Shown piece by piece: positions 1-9,229 of a stretch of DNA of 45,601 bases. A model generated the notes under the pieces. The model had not been told where the DNA came from. It saw only the letters and a program-made list of their open reading frames with translations, and ran no database searches. The first letter of the stretch is position 1; each line of letters begins with the position of its first letter. The translations under genes were made by a program, and so were the position numbers. Origin of the DNA: a virus; IMG/VR virus record IMGVR_UViG_3300030202_001209, positions 1-45,601 of that record; one strand, given 5' to 3'.

Positions 1-1
1 T

Positions 2-733
2 GGAACACTTCCTCAAGTAACAGACACTCCTTCTAATAATTTTGCTATATTAAATCCATACAGCAGACGTCAAACTAATAATGCTCCTAATTATGCTCAC
101 GGTAATTTATTTTTAGATAATCAAGATCAAGATGGTCAAGGTAATAACTGGTGTTCTAGTTTGGGAGGTTTAACAAAAGGAAAATGGTATTGTGAAATAA
201 CTCCACATGTAAATTCAGCAGCAGTTTCTGCAGGTAATGGTCCATTGTTAGGGGTCATAGCTACCCAAATGGATATGAATGCAGCTAATGTTAGCTCCGA
301 CAAAGGTACAGGATACAGTTATCTTTATGGGGCAAACGGACAAAAATTTTTAGGAAATGGTACAGGTTCTCTTACAGGTTCGTCTTATGGTAATTCTTAT
401 GCCACTGATGATATTATAGGAATGTTTTTAGATTTAGATAATGGAACATTAAAGTTTTCTAAAAACGGTACAATACAAAATAGTGGTACGGCAGCTTATA
501 CAAGTTTAAATACATATAAAGATTACAGTGGATATATGTTTGGAGGTAGAGTTGGAACTGGTGGACAATATCAACAATGTCAAATTAAAGGAGCTAATTT
601 TGGTAATCCAAGATTAGCTATTAGTTCAAGTCAAGCCGATGCAAATGGTCAAGGAAGTTTTGAATATACACCTAATGATGGGTCGTATAATTATTATGCT
701 TTATGTACAAAAAATTTACAGGAGTTTAACTAA
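2..733 (+). CDS. SPRY-like tail/adhesin protein (5' end missing)
   Basis: The frame is open from the first bases of the window, so this is the C-terminal part of a longer protein and its true start lies upstream. The residues after the window edge (DTPSNNFAILNP, then GGLTKGKWYCEI) match the middle of the protein at 2626-4017, which reads ENNFCTLN and then TSGKWYWETKF. Both end in an FGNP segment, then a DANGxGSFEY segment and YALCTKNL. The KWYxE pattern suggests a SPRY/concanavalin-like beta-sandwich, common in receptor-binding tail proteins of marine phages. Its stop overlaps the next start (TAATG). Function as an adhesin is inferred from family and context. Confidence 0.72.
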   Translation, partial: GTLPQVTDTPSNNFAILNPYSRRQTNNAPNYAHGNLFLDNQDQDGQGNNWCSSLGGLTKGKWYCEITPHVNSAAVSAGNGPLLGVIATQMDMNAANVSSDKGTGYSYLYGANGQKFLGNGTGSLTGSSYGNSYATDDIIGMFLDLDNGTLKFSKNGTIQNSGTAAYTSLNTYKDYSGYMFGGRVGTGGQYQQCQIKGANFGNPRLAISSSQADANGQGSFEYTPNDGSYNYYALCTKNLQEFN

Positions 734-1788
734 TGGCTTATGCAACAATAGCTGACGCTTCAGCAAATTTTCAATCAACTAAATATACAGGATCCTCTTC
801 TTCTGTAACAGTTACTAATGAGGGTAACTCTAATCTACAACCCGATTTAATTTGGGTTAAAAGATTAAACGGATCAAATGATCATAATATATTTGATACA
901 AATAGAGGTTTAGAAAATAGACAATGGCCAAATCTAGCAGGATCATCAACCACAGGAGCAAATGGTATTACTTCTATAACTGATGGTTTTACTACAGGTA
1001 CATATTATGGTGATGTAAATTCAAATGGAAATACTTTTACAAGTTGGCAATGGAAGGGTAACGGCGGGACTAATAGTACTAACAATACTGGGTCTATTAC
1101 TTCATATGTTCAAGCTAACACAGCAGCGGGATTTAGTATTGTTAAATGGACAGGTACAGGATCAAATGGAACTGTTGGGCATGGTTTAGGTGTAGCACCA
1201 GATTTTATACTTTTTAAAAATTATACAGCAGCTGAAAACTGGACTACTTATCATTCAATTTTTGGTAATAGTGGAGGTATGTATTTAAATTTAACAAATG
1301 ATTTTAACACAGCAAGTAGTTGGTATTCAGACACCTCTCCTACATCTAGTTCTTTTTATGTAGGAACAAACTCTAAAACAAACGGCGGTACTATGGTAGC
1401 TTATTGTTTTGCTAATATAAAAGGCTATCAACAATCAGGAAAATATATAGGAAATGGTACAAGTTCTAGTGGAACTTTTGTTTACACTGGTTTTAGACCT
1501 GCGTATGCACTTCTTAAAAGAAAAGCTAATGGAGGGGGTGTTTGGGCTATAAAAGATTATAGACGTCCTGGACATAACCAAGTTACAGGGAGATTAGATG
1601 CTAATGATGCTGATGCAGAAAATGTTGATCATGTATGTGAGTTTTTTGGTAATGGATTTAGAGTAATGGACGGTGGTAGTGCATTAAATGGTAATGGAGA
1701 AGAATATTTTTATTATGCTGTTGCTGATCAATCAATAGTTTCTACAAATAATTTACCTTCTAATGCTGGAGTCATGAAAGCAGAATAA
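733..1788 (+). CDS. DUF7483-type tail protein, copy 1
   Basis: A 351-residue protein rich in Gly, Ser, Thr and Asn, as expected for exposed beta-structure. Recognisable family blocks are LQPDLIWVKR near residue 37, NTAAGFSIVKWTGTG near 128, then VGHGLGVAPDFILFKN, then FVYTGFRPAYALLKRK and a YAVADQS end. I recognise these as the DUF7483 family of marine phage tail-region proteins. It is paralogous to the 351-residue protein at 4021-5076 (same length, same block order). Start ATG overlaps the upstream stop. Likely part of a tail fibre or adhesin complex; no enzymatic motif is visible. Confidence 0.72.
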   Translation: MAYATIADASANFQSTKYTGSSSSVTVTNEGNSNLQPDLIWVKRLNGSNDHNIFDTNRGLENRQWPNLAGSSTTGANGITSITDGFTTGTYYGDVNSNGNTFTSWQWKGNGGTNSTNNTGSITSYVQANTAAGFSIVKWTGTGSNGTVGHGLGVAPDFILFKNYTAAENWTTYHSIFGNSGGMYLNLTNDFNTASSWYSDTSPTSSSFYVGTNSKTNGGTMVAYCFANIKGYQQSGKYIGNGTSSSGTFVYTGFRPAYALLKRKANGGGVWAIKDYRRPGHNQVTGRLDANDADAENVDHVCEFFGNGFRVMDGGSALNGNGEEYFYYAVADQSIVSTNNLPSNAGVMKAE

Positions 1789-1789
1789 T

Positions 1790-2626
1790 ATGTCAGAAAT
1801 AAAAGTAAATGCATTAAAAAAATATTCAGGGTCAACAATTACGATTGGTGAATCTGGCGATACAGTAACTATACCTGCGGGAAATATAGCTGTTGATGGA
1901 AAAGTACTTATTTCTGCACAAGACACTACAAGAAACTATATACAGTCAAAAATAGTAGCTGGTACAAATATAAACATTACTTTGAATGGTTCGGGAGGTA
2001 ATGAATCAATAACTTTTTCTTCATCAGCAGCAGAAGTTAAACCAACTATCACATCTATTTTACCAACTGTTATTGATAATACAGCTACTAATGTAGTTAT
2101 TACTGGAACTAATTTTGTATCAGTTCCTTATGTTGATGCTATATCTTCAACTGGAGCAATCACTCCAGCGAATAGTGTTACTTTTACTAGTGCTACTTCT
2201 ATTACAACTAATTTTACTTTACCAGTTGATGGCGTATATTATATTCGTATAGAAAATAATGATGGTAACGCAGTACGATCAAGTAGTGCTTTACTTACAG
2301 TCTCAGATGCGCCTGCGTGGACTACTTCTGCAGGGTCACTTGGAACTATTGAAGGAAATTTTTCAGGGACAGTTGCTACAGTAGCTGCTAGTGGAGATAC
2401 AGTAACATTTACAGAAACAACAAATGTACTAACTAATGCATCACAAGCAAATTGTTCATTATCAACAGGGGGAGTTATAACTACTAGTGATTTTGGTGGA
2501 AGTTCTACATCAGCTACAACTTATAGTTTTACTTTAAGAGCTACAGATGCACAAGGACAAACAAGCGATAGAAACTTTACGTTAACATCATCTTATGGTA
2601 TAGCTAATTCAGGAAGGTTTGATTAA
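1790..2626 (+). CDS. Ig-like (IPT/TIG-type) tail protein
   Basis: 278 residues. The N-terminus (MSEIKVNALKKYSGSTITIG) resembles short virion-attachment modules of marine phage fibres. Residues about 84-170 (PTITSILPTVIDNTATNVVITGTNF, quoted in part: ITSILP...VVITGTNF) fit an IPT/TIG immunoglobulin-like fold. The C-terminal part (FTLRATDAQGQTSDRNFTL) resembles the end of a cadherin or putative-Ig domain. It lies exactly between the two copies of the duplicated adhesin module and overlaps the next start (TAATG). Likely a surface-exposed fibre component; receptor unknown. Confidence 0.62.
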   Translation: MSEIKVNALKKYSGSTITIGESGDTVTIPAGNIAVDGKVLISAQDTTRNYIQSKIVAGTNINITLNGSGGNESITFSSSAAEVKPTITSILPTVIDNTATNVVITGTNFVSVPYVDAISSTGAITPANSVTFTSATSITTNFTLPVDGVYYIRIENNDGNAVRSSSALLTVSDAPAWTTSAGSLGTIEGNFSGTVATVAASGDTVTFTETTNVLTNASQANCSLSTGGVITTSDFGGSSTSATTYSFTLRATDAQGQTSDRNFTLTSSYGIANSGRFD

Positions 2627-4017
2627 TGGCAACTCAGTTATCTAGAACAGCATCAAGTACAACAGATGCACAAAGAAAAACTTGGACTCTTAGTTTTTGG
2701 TTAAAACCAGCAAACATGAATGGAGATGATGGCTCTAATGCTCAAGAATATCATTATGTGTATCAAGCAAGTGGCGGTTCTAGTGGATACTTTAGAATGG
2801 ATAGTAATCAAAAGTTAAGATGGAGAGATTACACAAATGGAGGTTCTCCTGATTATTTAAAAATAACAGATAGATTATTTAGAGACACTTCAGCTTGGTA
2901 TCATATCGTTTTAAGATGTGACACCACACAATCAACAGCCGCAGATAGAATAAGATTATATGTTAATGGTGAATTAATCCCATGGCAAAATACAAACTAT
3001 CCAGCACAAGATCATGTTACTTTTATAAACTCTACATTTCCATATCAAATAGGTCAATCTGGTACTAACGTACTTGATTCAAGTTATCTTTCACAATATA
3101 TTATGTGTGCAGGACAATCATATGCTCCAACTGTTTTTGGTTCAACAAATGCAAATGGTGTTTGGGTTGCTAACAGTCAGCCCTCTGTTACATATGGAGC
3201 TAACGGTTTTAAATTAGATTTTGCAGGTACAGGAACTTCCGCTGATGCCAGTGGATTTGGTGCAGATACTTCTGGTAATAATAATCATTTCGCTACAGTA
3301 GGATTAGGCACAAATCCTAATACAAAAGATACACCAGAAAATAATTTCTGTACACTAAATGGTGTAGCTAAGAATAGATTTGTACCTTCACAAATTTCAA
3401 AAGGTAACTTATCAATTTTTGATACTAACAATGATACTTTACGATTATGCGGAACTACACATGGTTTTACGTCAGGTAAATGGTATTGGGAAACAAAATT
3501 TACAGGAGGTACTAATAATGTAGTAACTGGATTTTTAGATGTTAATAATTATGAAGCAAGTAAAGTATATGCTTCAGGAGCAAATTCTTATCCTGGAAGA
3601 TATACAGGTAGTAATAGTTTTGGTTACAGAAATAATGGAGCTGTATATTATAATGGAAGTAATGTTACTAAAACAGCTTGGACTAATAATGGAGATATAT
3701 TAGGTTTAGCAGTTGATATGGATAATAAAGCTGTTTATGCTCATATCAATGGAACATATGTTGATTCAGGAAATCCAACAAGTGGAGCCTCAAGAACAGG
3801 TTCTTTATTTAATTTTAGTACACCGGCACAGTACATATCACCAGCTGTTTCAGTTCAAGCAACAGCATATAACGGTGCTGATATGAATTTTGGTAATCCT
3901 AATTTCTCTCTTTCTAACACACCTGAATCAGATGCTAATGGATATGGTAGTTTTGAATACGCTGTACCATCAGGGTATTATGCGTTATGTACAAAGAACT
4001 TAGGGCAATACGGATAA
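2626..4017 (+). CDS. LamG/SPRY tail adhesin protein
   Basis: 463 residues. Residues about 15-200 begin TWTLSFWLKP, include WYHIVLRCDTTQS and RLYVNGELIPW, and end FDFAGTG; these are hallmarks of a LamG/concanavalin-like lectin domain. From about residue 236 (ENNFCTLN) the protein resembles the truncated protein at the window start, with a SPRY-like block (GKWYWETKF, DILGLAVDMDN, FGNPNFSLS, GSFEY). This is a two-domain carbohydrate-binding-type protein, probably in the tail tip. It is followed after 3 nt by a DUF7483 copy, the same gene pairing as at 2-1788. Confidence 0.75.
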   Translation: MATQLSRTASSTTDAQRKTWTLSFWLKPANMNGDDGSNAQEYHYVYQASGGSSGYFRMDSNQKLRWRDYTNGGSPDYLKITDRLFRDTSAWYHIVLRCDTTQSTAADRIRLYVNGELIPWQNTNYPAQDHVTFINSTFPYQIGQSGTNVLDSSYLSQYIMCAGQSYAPTVFGSTNANGVWVANSQPSVTYGANGFKLDFAGTGTSADASGFGADTSGNNNHFATVGLGTNPNTKDTPENNFCTLNGVAKNRFVPSQISKGNLSIFDTNNDTLRLCGTTHGFTSGKWYWETKFTGGTNNVVTGFLDVNNYEASKVYASGANSYPGRYTGSNSFGYRNNGAVYYNGSNVTKTAWTNNGDILGLAVDMDNKAVYAHINGTYVDSGNPTSGASRTGSLFNFSTPAQYISPAVSVQATAYNGADMNFGNPNFSLSNTPESDANGYGSFEYAVPSGYYALCTKNLGQYG

Positions 4018-4020
4018 TAT

Positions 4021-5076
4021 ATGGCATATACATCAATCAACGATCCTTCAGCACAATTTCAAACGCAACTTTATACTGGTACTTCTGCAACGCATTCTGT
4101 TACTTTTGGGGGAAATTCTAATTTACAACCAGACTGGGTATGGACAAAATGTAGAAGTAATACTTCTAATCATTTTTTATTTGACAGCACAAGAGGAGTT
4201 ACTAAACAAATTCACTCTGATACTACTGATCCAGAAGGTACTAATGCAACCGGTTTGACATCTTTTAATTCTGATGGTTGGACTATGGGTAATACTGGGG
4301 GTATGAATTTTAGTTCTCAAACATATGTAGGTTGGGGATGGAAAGCAAATGGCGCAACTACTGCTAGTAATGGGTCTGGCTCAATTACTTCTACTACACA
4401 AGCAAATACAACTGCTGGATTTAGTATAGTTACTTACACAGGTAATGGTGTTAACGGAGCTACAGTAGGGCATAGTTTAAGTGCAATTCCACAAATGATT
4501 ATTGTTAAAAGACTTGATTCAGCGGCAAATTGGATGGTTTATCATGAAGCAATGGGACCTACAAAAGCCATGTTTTTAGATTTAACTGCAGCATCAGATA
4601 CAGACGCCAGCTATTGGAGTAATACTGCGCCTACTACTGGCATTTTTAATTTAGGAACTAACACTAAAGGAAATGCAAATGGAGGAACTTATGTAGCATA
4701 TTGTTTTTCTAATACAAAAGGTTACAGTAGTTTTGGTTCTTACATGGGTAATGGCGGGTCAAATGGTCCTTTTGTGTTTTTAGGATTTAAACCAGCATTT
4801 GTTATGATAAAAAAAGTAAATTCAGCAGAAGATTGGGGCATGGTAGATGATAAAAGAAGTTCGACTAATGGATTTAACGTTATTGATAGATTCTTATATG
4901 CAAATCAAAACTATGCAGAAGCTACTACTCAAACACCTGTAGACCTTTTATCAAATGGTTTTAAAGGTAGAAATACAGATGGTAAATGGAATACTGATGG
5001 TTCACAGTATATTTATATGGCATTTGCTTCAAGTCCTTTTGTTTCTTCAGCAGGCGTTCCTACGACAGCGAGATAA
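4021..5076 (+). CDS. DUF7483-type tail protein, copy 2
   Basis: 351 residues, paralogue of the protein at 733-1788. Shared blocks in order are NLQPDWVWTK, ANTTAGFSIVTYTGNG, VGHSLSAIPQMIIVKR, YVAYCFSNTKGY, FVFLGFKPAFVMIKK and YMAFASSPFV. The copies have diverged considerably in sequence but have identical length, so the duplication is old or each copy came from a related phage. Probable tail fibre/adhesin component. Confidence 0.74.
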   Translation: MAYTSINDPSAQFQTQLYTGTSATHSVTFGGNSNLQPDWVWTKCRSNTSNHFLFDSTRGVTKQIHSDTTDPEGTNATGLTSFNSDGWTMGNTGGMNFSSQTYVGWGWKANGATTASNGSGSITSTTQANTTAGFSIVTYTGNGVNGATVGHSLSAIPQMIIVKRLDSAANWMVYHEAMGPTKAMFLDLTAASDTDASYWSNTAPTTGIFNLGTNTKGNANGGTYVAYCFSNTKGYSSFGSYMGNGGSNGPFVFLGFKPAFVMIKKVNSAEDWGMVDDKRSSTNGFNVIDRFLYANQNYAEATTQTPVDLLSNGFKGRNTDGKWNTDGSQYIYMAFASSPFVSSAGVPTTAR

Positions 5077-5079
5077 AAT

Positions 5080-5844
5080 ATGTTATTTGGCTCTACTGCA
5101 TTTGCTGAAGCACCGTTTTCAGCGACAGGGTCTCAGTCAATAGAATTTTTAGTTTCAGGGCAAGAATTAACTATAAGTGATGGAAACCTTATTCCAAAAG
5201 GTGGAGTAATATTAACTGCAGGCGGGCAAGAATTAACTGTAAGTGTAAACGATACTATACCTAAAGGATCAGTTTTACAAGTAGCTGGAAGTCAGTTAAT
5301 TACAATAGGAGAAGGTGATATAACTGCGAATACAGCTCAAGGTATAGTTGTTCAAGGACAAAATATTAATGCTTCTGCTTCTGGAAATTTTTCAATAAAT
5401 ACTGATCAAAAAATAGTTAGTTCTGGTTTACCAATAACTATTAATGAAGGTAATGTAAATGTTGCAGTAGCAATTTTTGTTCCAGTTACTGGAGAAGAAT
5501 TAACTGCTACTTCAGGGACTGTTACTTTATCTACAGGAGTGAATGTAATTCCTACAGGGATTAATGCAGCTGTTAATGTAAGTGGCGTAACTATTAAAAC
5601 TAACATGTTTATCTTAGCTGAAGGCCAAAGTTTACATGCTCTAACTGGAAATGTTTCATTAAATACTGATCAAATACTGTCAATTTCTGGAAATTCTGCT
5701 AATATAAGAGTTAGTTCAGCAATTTTCTGGGATCCAGTTGTACCTGGTGTAACTAATACTTGGACGAATGTGAACGCAAACAGTGGTAACACTTGGAGTA
5801 ATGTTAACGCTGCAACGACAAATACTTGGACTAAAATAAATTAA
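5080..5844 (+). CDS. repeat-rich tail fibre-like protein with WTNVN repeats
   Basis: 254 residues. Residues about 20-210 contain repeated beta-type units around GQELTxSxGN, as in SGQELTISDGN, GGQELTVSVND, GEELTATSGTV and EGQSLHALTGN, with spacing of roughly 20-35 residues. The C-terminus carries three near-identical Trp repeats (NTWTNVNA, NTWSNVNA, NTWTKIN). Such proteins are common next to tail fibres in marine phages. The repeats suggest a beta-solenoid or stacked fibre segment; the Trp tail may be an assembly or docking motif. No known function can be assigned. Confidence 0.6.
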   Translation: MLFGSTAFAEAPFSATGSQSIEFLVSGQELTISDGNLIPKGGVILTAGGQELTVSVNDTIPKGSVLQVAGSQLITIGEGDITANTAQGIVVQGQNINASASGNFSINTDQKIVSSGLPITINEGNVNVAVAIFVPVTGEELTATSGTVTLSTGVNVIPTGINAAVNVSGVTIKTNMFILAEGQSLHALTGNVSLNTDQILSISGNSANIRVSSAIFWDPVVPGVTNTWTNVNANSGNTWSNVNAATTNTWTKIN

Positions 5845-5855
5845 GGATAAATAAA

Positions 5856-6839
5856 ATGGCATCAACATACACTGCAAGACTAAAAATGGAAGTTATGGAA
5901 GCCGGTGCCAATTCGGGTACTTGGGGAAATAACACTAACGATAATTTAAAAGTACTAGACGCATCAATAGGGGGTTATTTAAGTAAATCAGTATCTGGTA
6001 GTGCTAATGTAACTTTAACTACAGCAGATAAAGACCCTGATGTAGAAACAACTAATGAAGCTGGAAATAAAGTAATAGATTTTAATGGATCATTATCAGG
6101 AAATATTTATGTATTTTTACCAGCTGTAGAAAAAGAATACACATTATTTAATAATACTTCAGGCTCTTTTACATTACAAATAGCACCAACTGGTCATGCT
6201 GCAAATAATATAACTTTAACTCAAGGTGGAACTACTTCTGTTTATGTACAAAATGGAGATAAAGTTGTAGATACTATGGGAGCAAATGTAGGAACTTCTT
6301 CAACTACTTACATAGGAAATGGAGCTAATTTAACTGGCATACAACCTTTTGTTGCGGGCACTAAAATGTTATTTCAACAATCTGCTGCTCCAACTGGTTG
6401 GACAAAAGAAACTACTCATAATAATAAGGCAATAAGACTTACTACTGGATCAGTAGGTACTGGAGGAAGTCAAACTTTTACTGACGCATTTACCAGTCAA
6501 ACTGTAACTATATCAGGGACAAGTGGATCAACTCCAGTAACGATAACTGGAAGTACAGGAAGTCATACTTTAGTTTTAACAGAAATACCATCGCATAGAC
6601 ACTTAGAAGGTGGACACGTTGAGTTTGGTACTGGGGATAGTCAAAGTGCAGGAGTTCGAAATACTGGTAATGCTAGTGGAGCAAAAAGATTTTTCACTGA
6701 TTATCAAGGTGGAGGAGACCCTCACTCTCATACTAATGGTACATTAGCTGGAGCTACGCATACTCATTCTTTCTCTGATACCGATACTGTCGACTTAGCC
6801 GTTCAATATGTAGATGTAATTATAGCAGCTAAAGATTAA
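5856..6839 (+). CDS. tail fibre / collar-domain protein
   Basis: 327 residues. The N-terminus (MASTYTARLKMEVMEAGANSGTWG) is a characteristic marine phage fibre N-terminus. The C-terminal half starts GTKMLFQQSAAPTGWTKET and contains IPSHRHLEGGHVEF and later a HSHTNG/ATHTHSF stretch. This PTGWT...HxH pattern is that of phage tail-collar domains, where histidines can coordinate metal ions along a trimeric fibre tip. RBS AAGGAT lies just upstream of the ATG. Probably a trimeric distal fibre, based on family resemblance only. Confidence 0.68.
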   Translation: MASTYTARLKMEVMEAGANSGTWGNNTNDNLKVLDASIGGYLSKSVSGSANVTLTTADKDPDVETTNEAGNKVIDFNGSLSGNIYVFLPAVEKEYTLFNNTSGSFTLQIAPTGHAANNITLTQGGTTSVYVQNGDKVVDTMGANVGTSSTTYIGNGANLTGIQPFVAGTKMLFQQSAAPTGWTKETTHNNKAIRLTTGSVGTGGSQTFTDAFTSQTVTISGTSGSTPVTITGSTGSHTLVLTEIPSHRHLEGGHVEFGTGDSQSAGVRNTGNASGAKRFFTDYQGGGDPHSHTNGTLAGATHTHSFSDTDTVDLAVQYVDVIIAAKD

Positions 6840-6840
6840 T

Positions 6841-7128
6841 ATGAAATTAGAGGTAAAAGACAATTGTCCTTTAAATAATTTTGAACCATGTAAAAAATTT
6901 GACTGTGCTTGGTTTATACAAATAAAAGGAATGCACCCTCAAACTGGAGAAGATATAGATGAATACGGTTGTTCTATGGCTATGCTTCCAATGTTAATGA
7001 TAGAAAATTCTAGGCAAACTAATCAAGCTGGTGCTGCAATAGAAAGTTTTAGAAATGAAATGGTGCAAGCTAATAAAGATTTAAATATAAAGATAATTGA
7101 GGCTAATAGTAAGAAACAGATAAAATAA
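6841..7128 (+). CDS. small cysteine-containing protein of the tail module
   Basis: 95 residues. The first 45 residues hold four cysteines (NCPLNNFEPCKKFDCAWF, then EYGCSMAM), a spacing that could bind a metal or form disulfides. The C-terminal half is predicted helical and charged. It directly follows the collar protein (1-nt gap) and its stop overlaps the next ATG (TAATG). Similar small proteins recur between fibre and tail-hub genes of marine phages. Chaperone or assembly factor is a guess; function unknown. Confidence 0.55.
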   Translation: MKLEVKDNCPLNNFEPCKKFDCAWFIQIKGMHPQTGEDIDEYGCSMAMLPMLMIENSRQTNQAGAAIESFRNEMVQANKDLNIKIIEANSKKQIK

Positions 7129-8978
7129 TGACATATACTAACGTAAAATTTATTGGTGGAATTAATAAAGAAACGACAGAATATGGTGCTGAAGGTCAAT
7201 GGGTTGACGGAGATAAAATACGTTTTCGTTATGGACTTCCTCAAAAAATAGGAGGTTGGGTTAAAGCTTCTACTTTTGCTTTAATCGGAGTAGCAAGAGG
7301 TTTATTTAGTTGGTTTGATTTAAGTGGTATTCGTTTCGCTGCTATTGGAACTAATAGAAAAGTTTATTTATTTGAAGGCGATAACTTTTATGATGTTACG
7401 CCAATAAGAACAACTAAAGCAAGTCAAACTAATTGTTTTACAAGTACTAATGGTTCATCGACAGTTACATGTACAGTCGTTAATCATGGGTCAGTCCCTG
7501 GAGAAGTTGTTATAATTTCTGCAGTATCCAGTTTAGCTGGCTCTACTTCTTTAACTGTAGCTAATTTTGAGAATCAATTTGAAATACAAACAGTAATAGA
7601 TTCAGATAATTTTACTATTACTATGCCAGCAAGTGAAACAGGAGCTGGAATAACTACAAATGGAACTGCTACTTTTGCTTTTCAAATAGAAGCAGAACCT
7701 GCAACTCAAACTTTTGGATATGGTTGGGGAACTAATACTTGGAGCACTTCAACTTGGGGTACAGCTCGTTCTACATCTAATGTTATTCTTGATGCAGGGA
7801 TATGGCATTTTGATAATGCCGGTGAAGATTTATTTGCATGGTTAAAAAATGGTGGATTATATAAATGGGATACTAGCGCAGGAGTAGGAACTCCATTAGC
7901 GATAGTAACTAACGCTCCTACTAAATCTGTAACGGGATTAATTTCTACTCCTGATAGACATGCTATTTGTTTTGGAACTACTTTAATTGGAAGTAGCACT
8001 CAAGATAAAATGTTTATTCGTTGGTCTAGTCAAGAAAATTTTACAACGTGGACTCCGGGAGTTACTAATACTTCAGGCTCTCAACGATTAGGAGAAGGAA
8101 GTAGAATCATCGCAGCACAATCTACACGTGGTGAAATATTAGTATGGACTGATACCGCATTACACTCAATGCAATTTATTGGTCCTCCATATATTTTTGG
8201 ATTTAGATTATTAGGAACAGATTGTGGACTCGTTGCTTTAAACGCAGCAGTAGTAGTAAATGATAAAGCTTACTGGATGGCCGATGGTAGATTTATGACT
8301 TATGCAGGAGCAATACAAGAAATACCATGTAGTGTAAAACAATATGTATTTAACGATATTAATAGAACACAATATTCGCAAGTATATGCGGGAGAGAATA
8401 ATCAATTTAATGAAGTAGTTTGGTATTATTGTTCTGCTAGTAGTAGTGAAATAGATAGATATGTTATTTATAATTATGTAGAAAACGTATGGTATATAGG
8501 TAATCTAAATAGAACTGCATGGATAGATAATGCAGTTTTCCAACAACCTATGGCGTTAAATTACGAGCCTACGTCTACTGCCGCAACACAAACGATAGTT
8601 TATGGAGCAAGTGCTGGACGTTCATATCTCTATAATCATGAATCAGGAACATCAGATGACGGTGCTATTTTAGAATCAACTTTAACAAGTGGTGATGCTG
8701 ATATTGCAGATGGTGATACTTTTACTTTTATTAGAGGGATAATTCCTGATTTTAAAAACTTATCTGGCACTGTAAAAATGGTTGTTCAATCTCGTGATTT
8801 TCCTGCGGATTCTCAGACGACTACGAATAACTTATCAGTTACTTCTTCTACTAGATTAGTGAATATGAGAGCACGTGGACGGCAAGTTTCGCTTAAAATA
8901 TTTAACGATACTTCTACTAGTGATAACTGGAGATTTGGTACTTTACGAATGGATACAAAACAAGATGGTAGAAGATGA
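7128..8978 (+). CDS. tail hub / DNA-stabilisation-like virion protein
   Basis: 616 residues. The N-terminus (KFIGGINKETTEYGAEGQWV, then DGDKIRFRYGLPQKIGGWV) is a conserved start of large beta-rich structural proteins of marine podovirus-like phages. Blade-like repeats follow, each with a Trp/Gly-rich motif (WGTNTWSTSTWGTA; LFAWLKNGGLYKWDTS; RWSSQENFTTWTPG; EVVWYYCSAS), suggesting a beta-propeller. Placement before the fibre genes would suit a P22 gp10-like tail hub, but that identification is tentative. Overlaps the next gene by 4 nt. Confidence 0.6.
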   Translation: MTYTNVKFIGGINKETTEYGAEGQWVDGDKIRFRYGLPQKIGGWVKASTFALIGVARGLFSWFDLSGIRFAAIGTNRKVYLFEGDNFYDVTPIRTTKASQTNCFTSTNGSSTVTCTVVNHGSVPGEVVIISAVSSLAGSTSLTVANFENQFEIQTVIDSDNFTITMPASETGAGITTNGTATFAFQIEAEPATQTFGYGWGTNTWSTSTWGTARSTSNVILDAGIWHFDNAGEDLFAWLKNGGLYKWDTSAGVGTPLAIVTNAPTKSVTGLISTPDRHAICFGTTLIGSSTQDKMFIRWSSQENFTTWTPGVTNTSGSQRLGEGSRIIAAQSTRGEILVWTDTALHSMQFIGPPYIFGFRLLGTDCGLVALNAAVVVNDKAYWMADGRFMTYAGAIQEIPCSVKQYVFNDINRTQYSQVYAGENNQFNEVVWYYCSASSSEIDRYVIYNYVENVWYIGNLNRTAWIDNAVFQQPMALNYEPTSTAATQTIVYGASAGRSYLYNHESGTSDDGAILESTLTSGDADIADGDTFTFIRGIIPDFKNLSGTVKMVVQSRDFPADSQTTTNNLSVTSSTRLVNMRARGRQVSLKIFNDTSTSDNWRFGTLRMDTKQDGRR

Positions 8979-9229
8979 CTTTTAAACCACCTCCGAGTTT
9001 ACCTATCGCAATAGAAGGTCAAGATATAATAACTACTATAAATGTTACGAGTAGCACATTAGAAAGATACTTAACTCAAATAAATCAAGCTGCAGCAACT
9101 GGTTATTCAACTTCGAATATAACTGAAACAAAGACATTAAATGGCTCTACGGCAAGTTTAAATGACGTTATTAATGTACTTGGAACACTAATAGATGTAT
9201 TAAAAACTAAAGGATTATTAGATGATTAA
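8975..9229 (+). CDS. small hypothetical protein in tail module
   Basis: 84 residues, starting in an ATGA overlap with the upstream virion gene and overlapping the downstream GNAT-like gene by 8 nt. The sequence (PPSLPIAIEGQDIITTINVT, then LERYLTQINQAA) has no motif I recognise. The C-terminal 30 residues (NDVINVLGTLIDVLKTKGLL) look helical and amphipathic. Translational coupling suggests it is made with the virion proteins. Confidence 0.5.
   Translation: MTFKPPPSLPIAIEGQDIITTINVTSSTLERYLTQINQAAATGYSTSNITETKTLNGSTASLNDVINVLGTLIDVLKTKGLLDD

Noticed and set aside
4955-5143. A 62-residue + strand frame across the end of the DUF7483 gene
   Set aside because: Out of frame with two well supported genes it spans, no RBS, hydrophobic low-complexity translation typical of a shadow.
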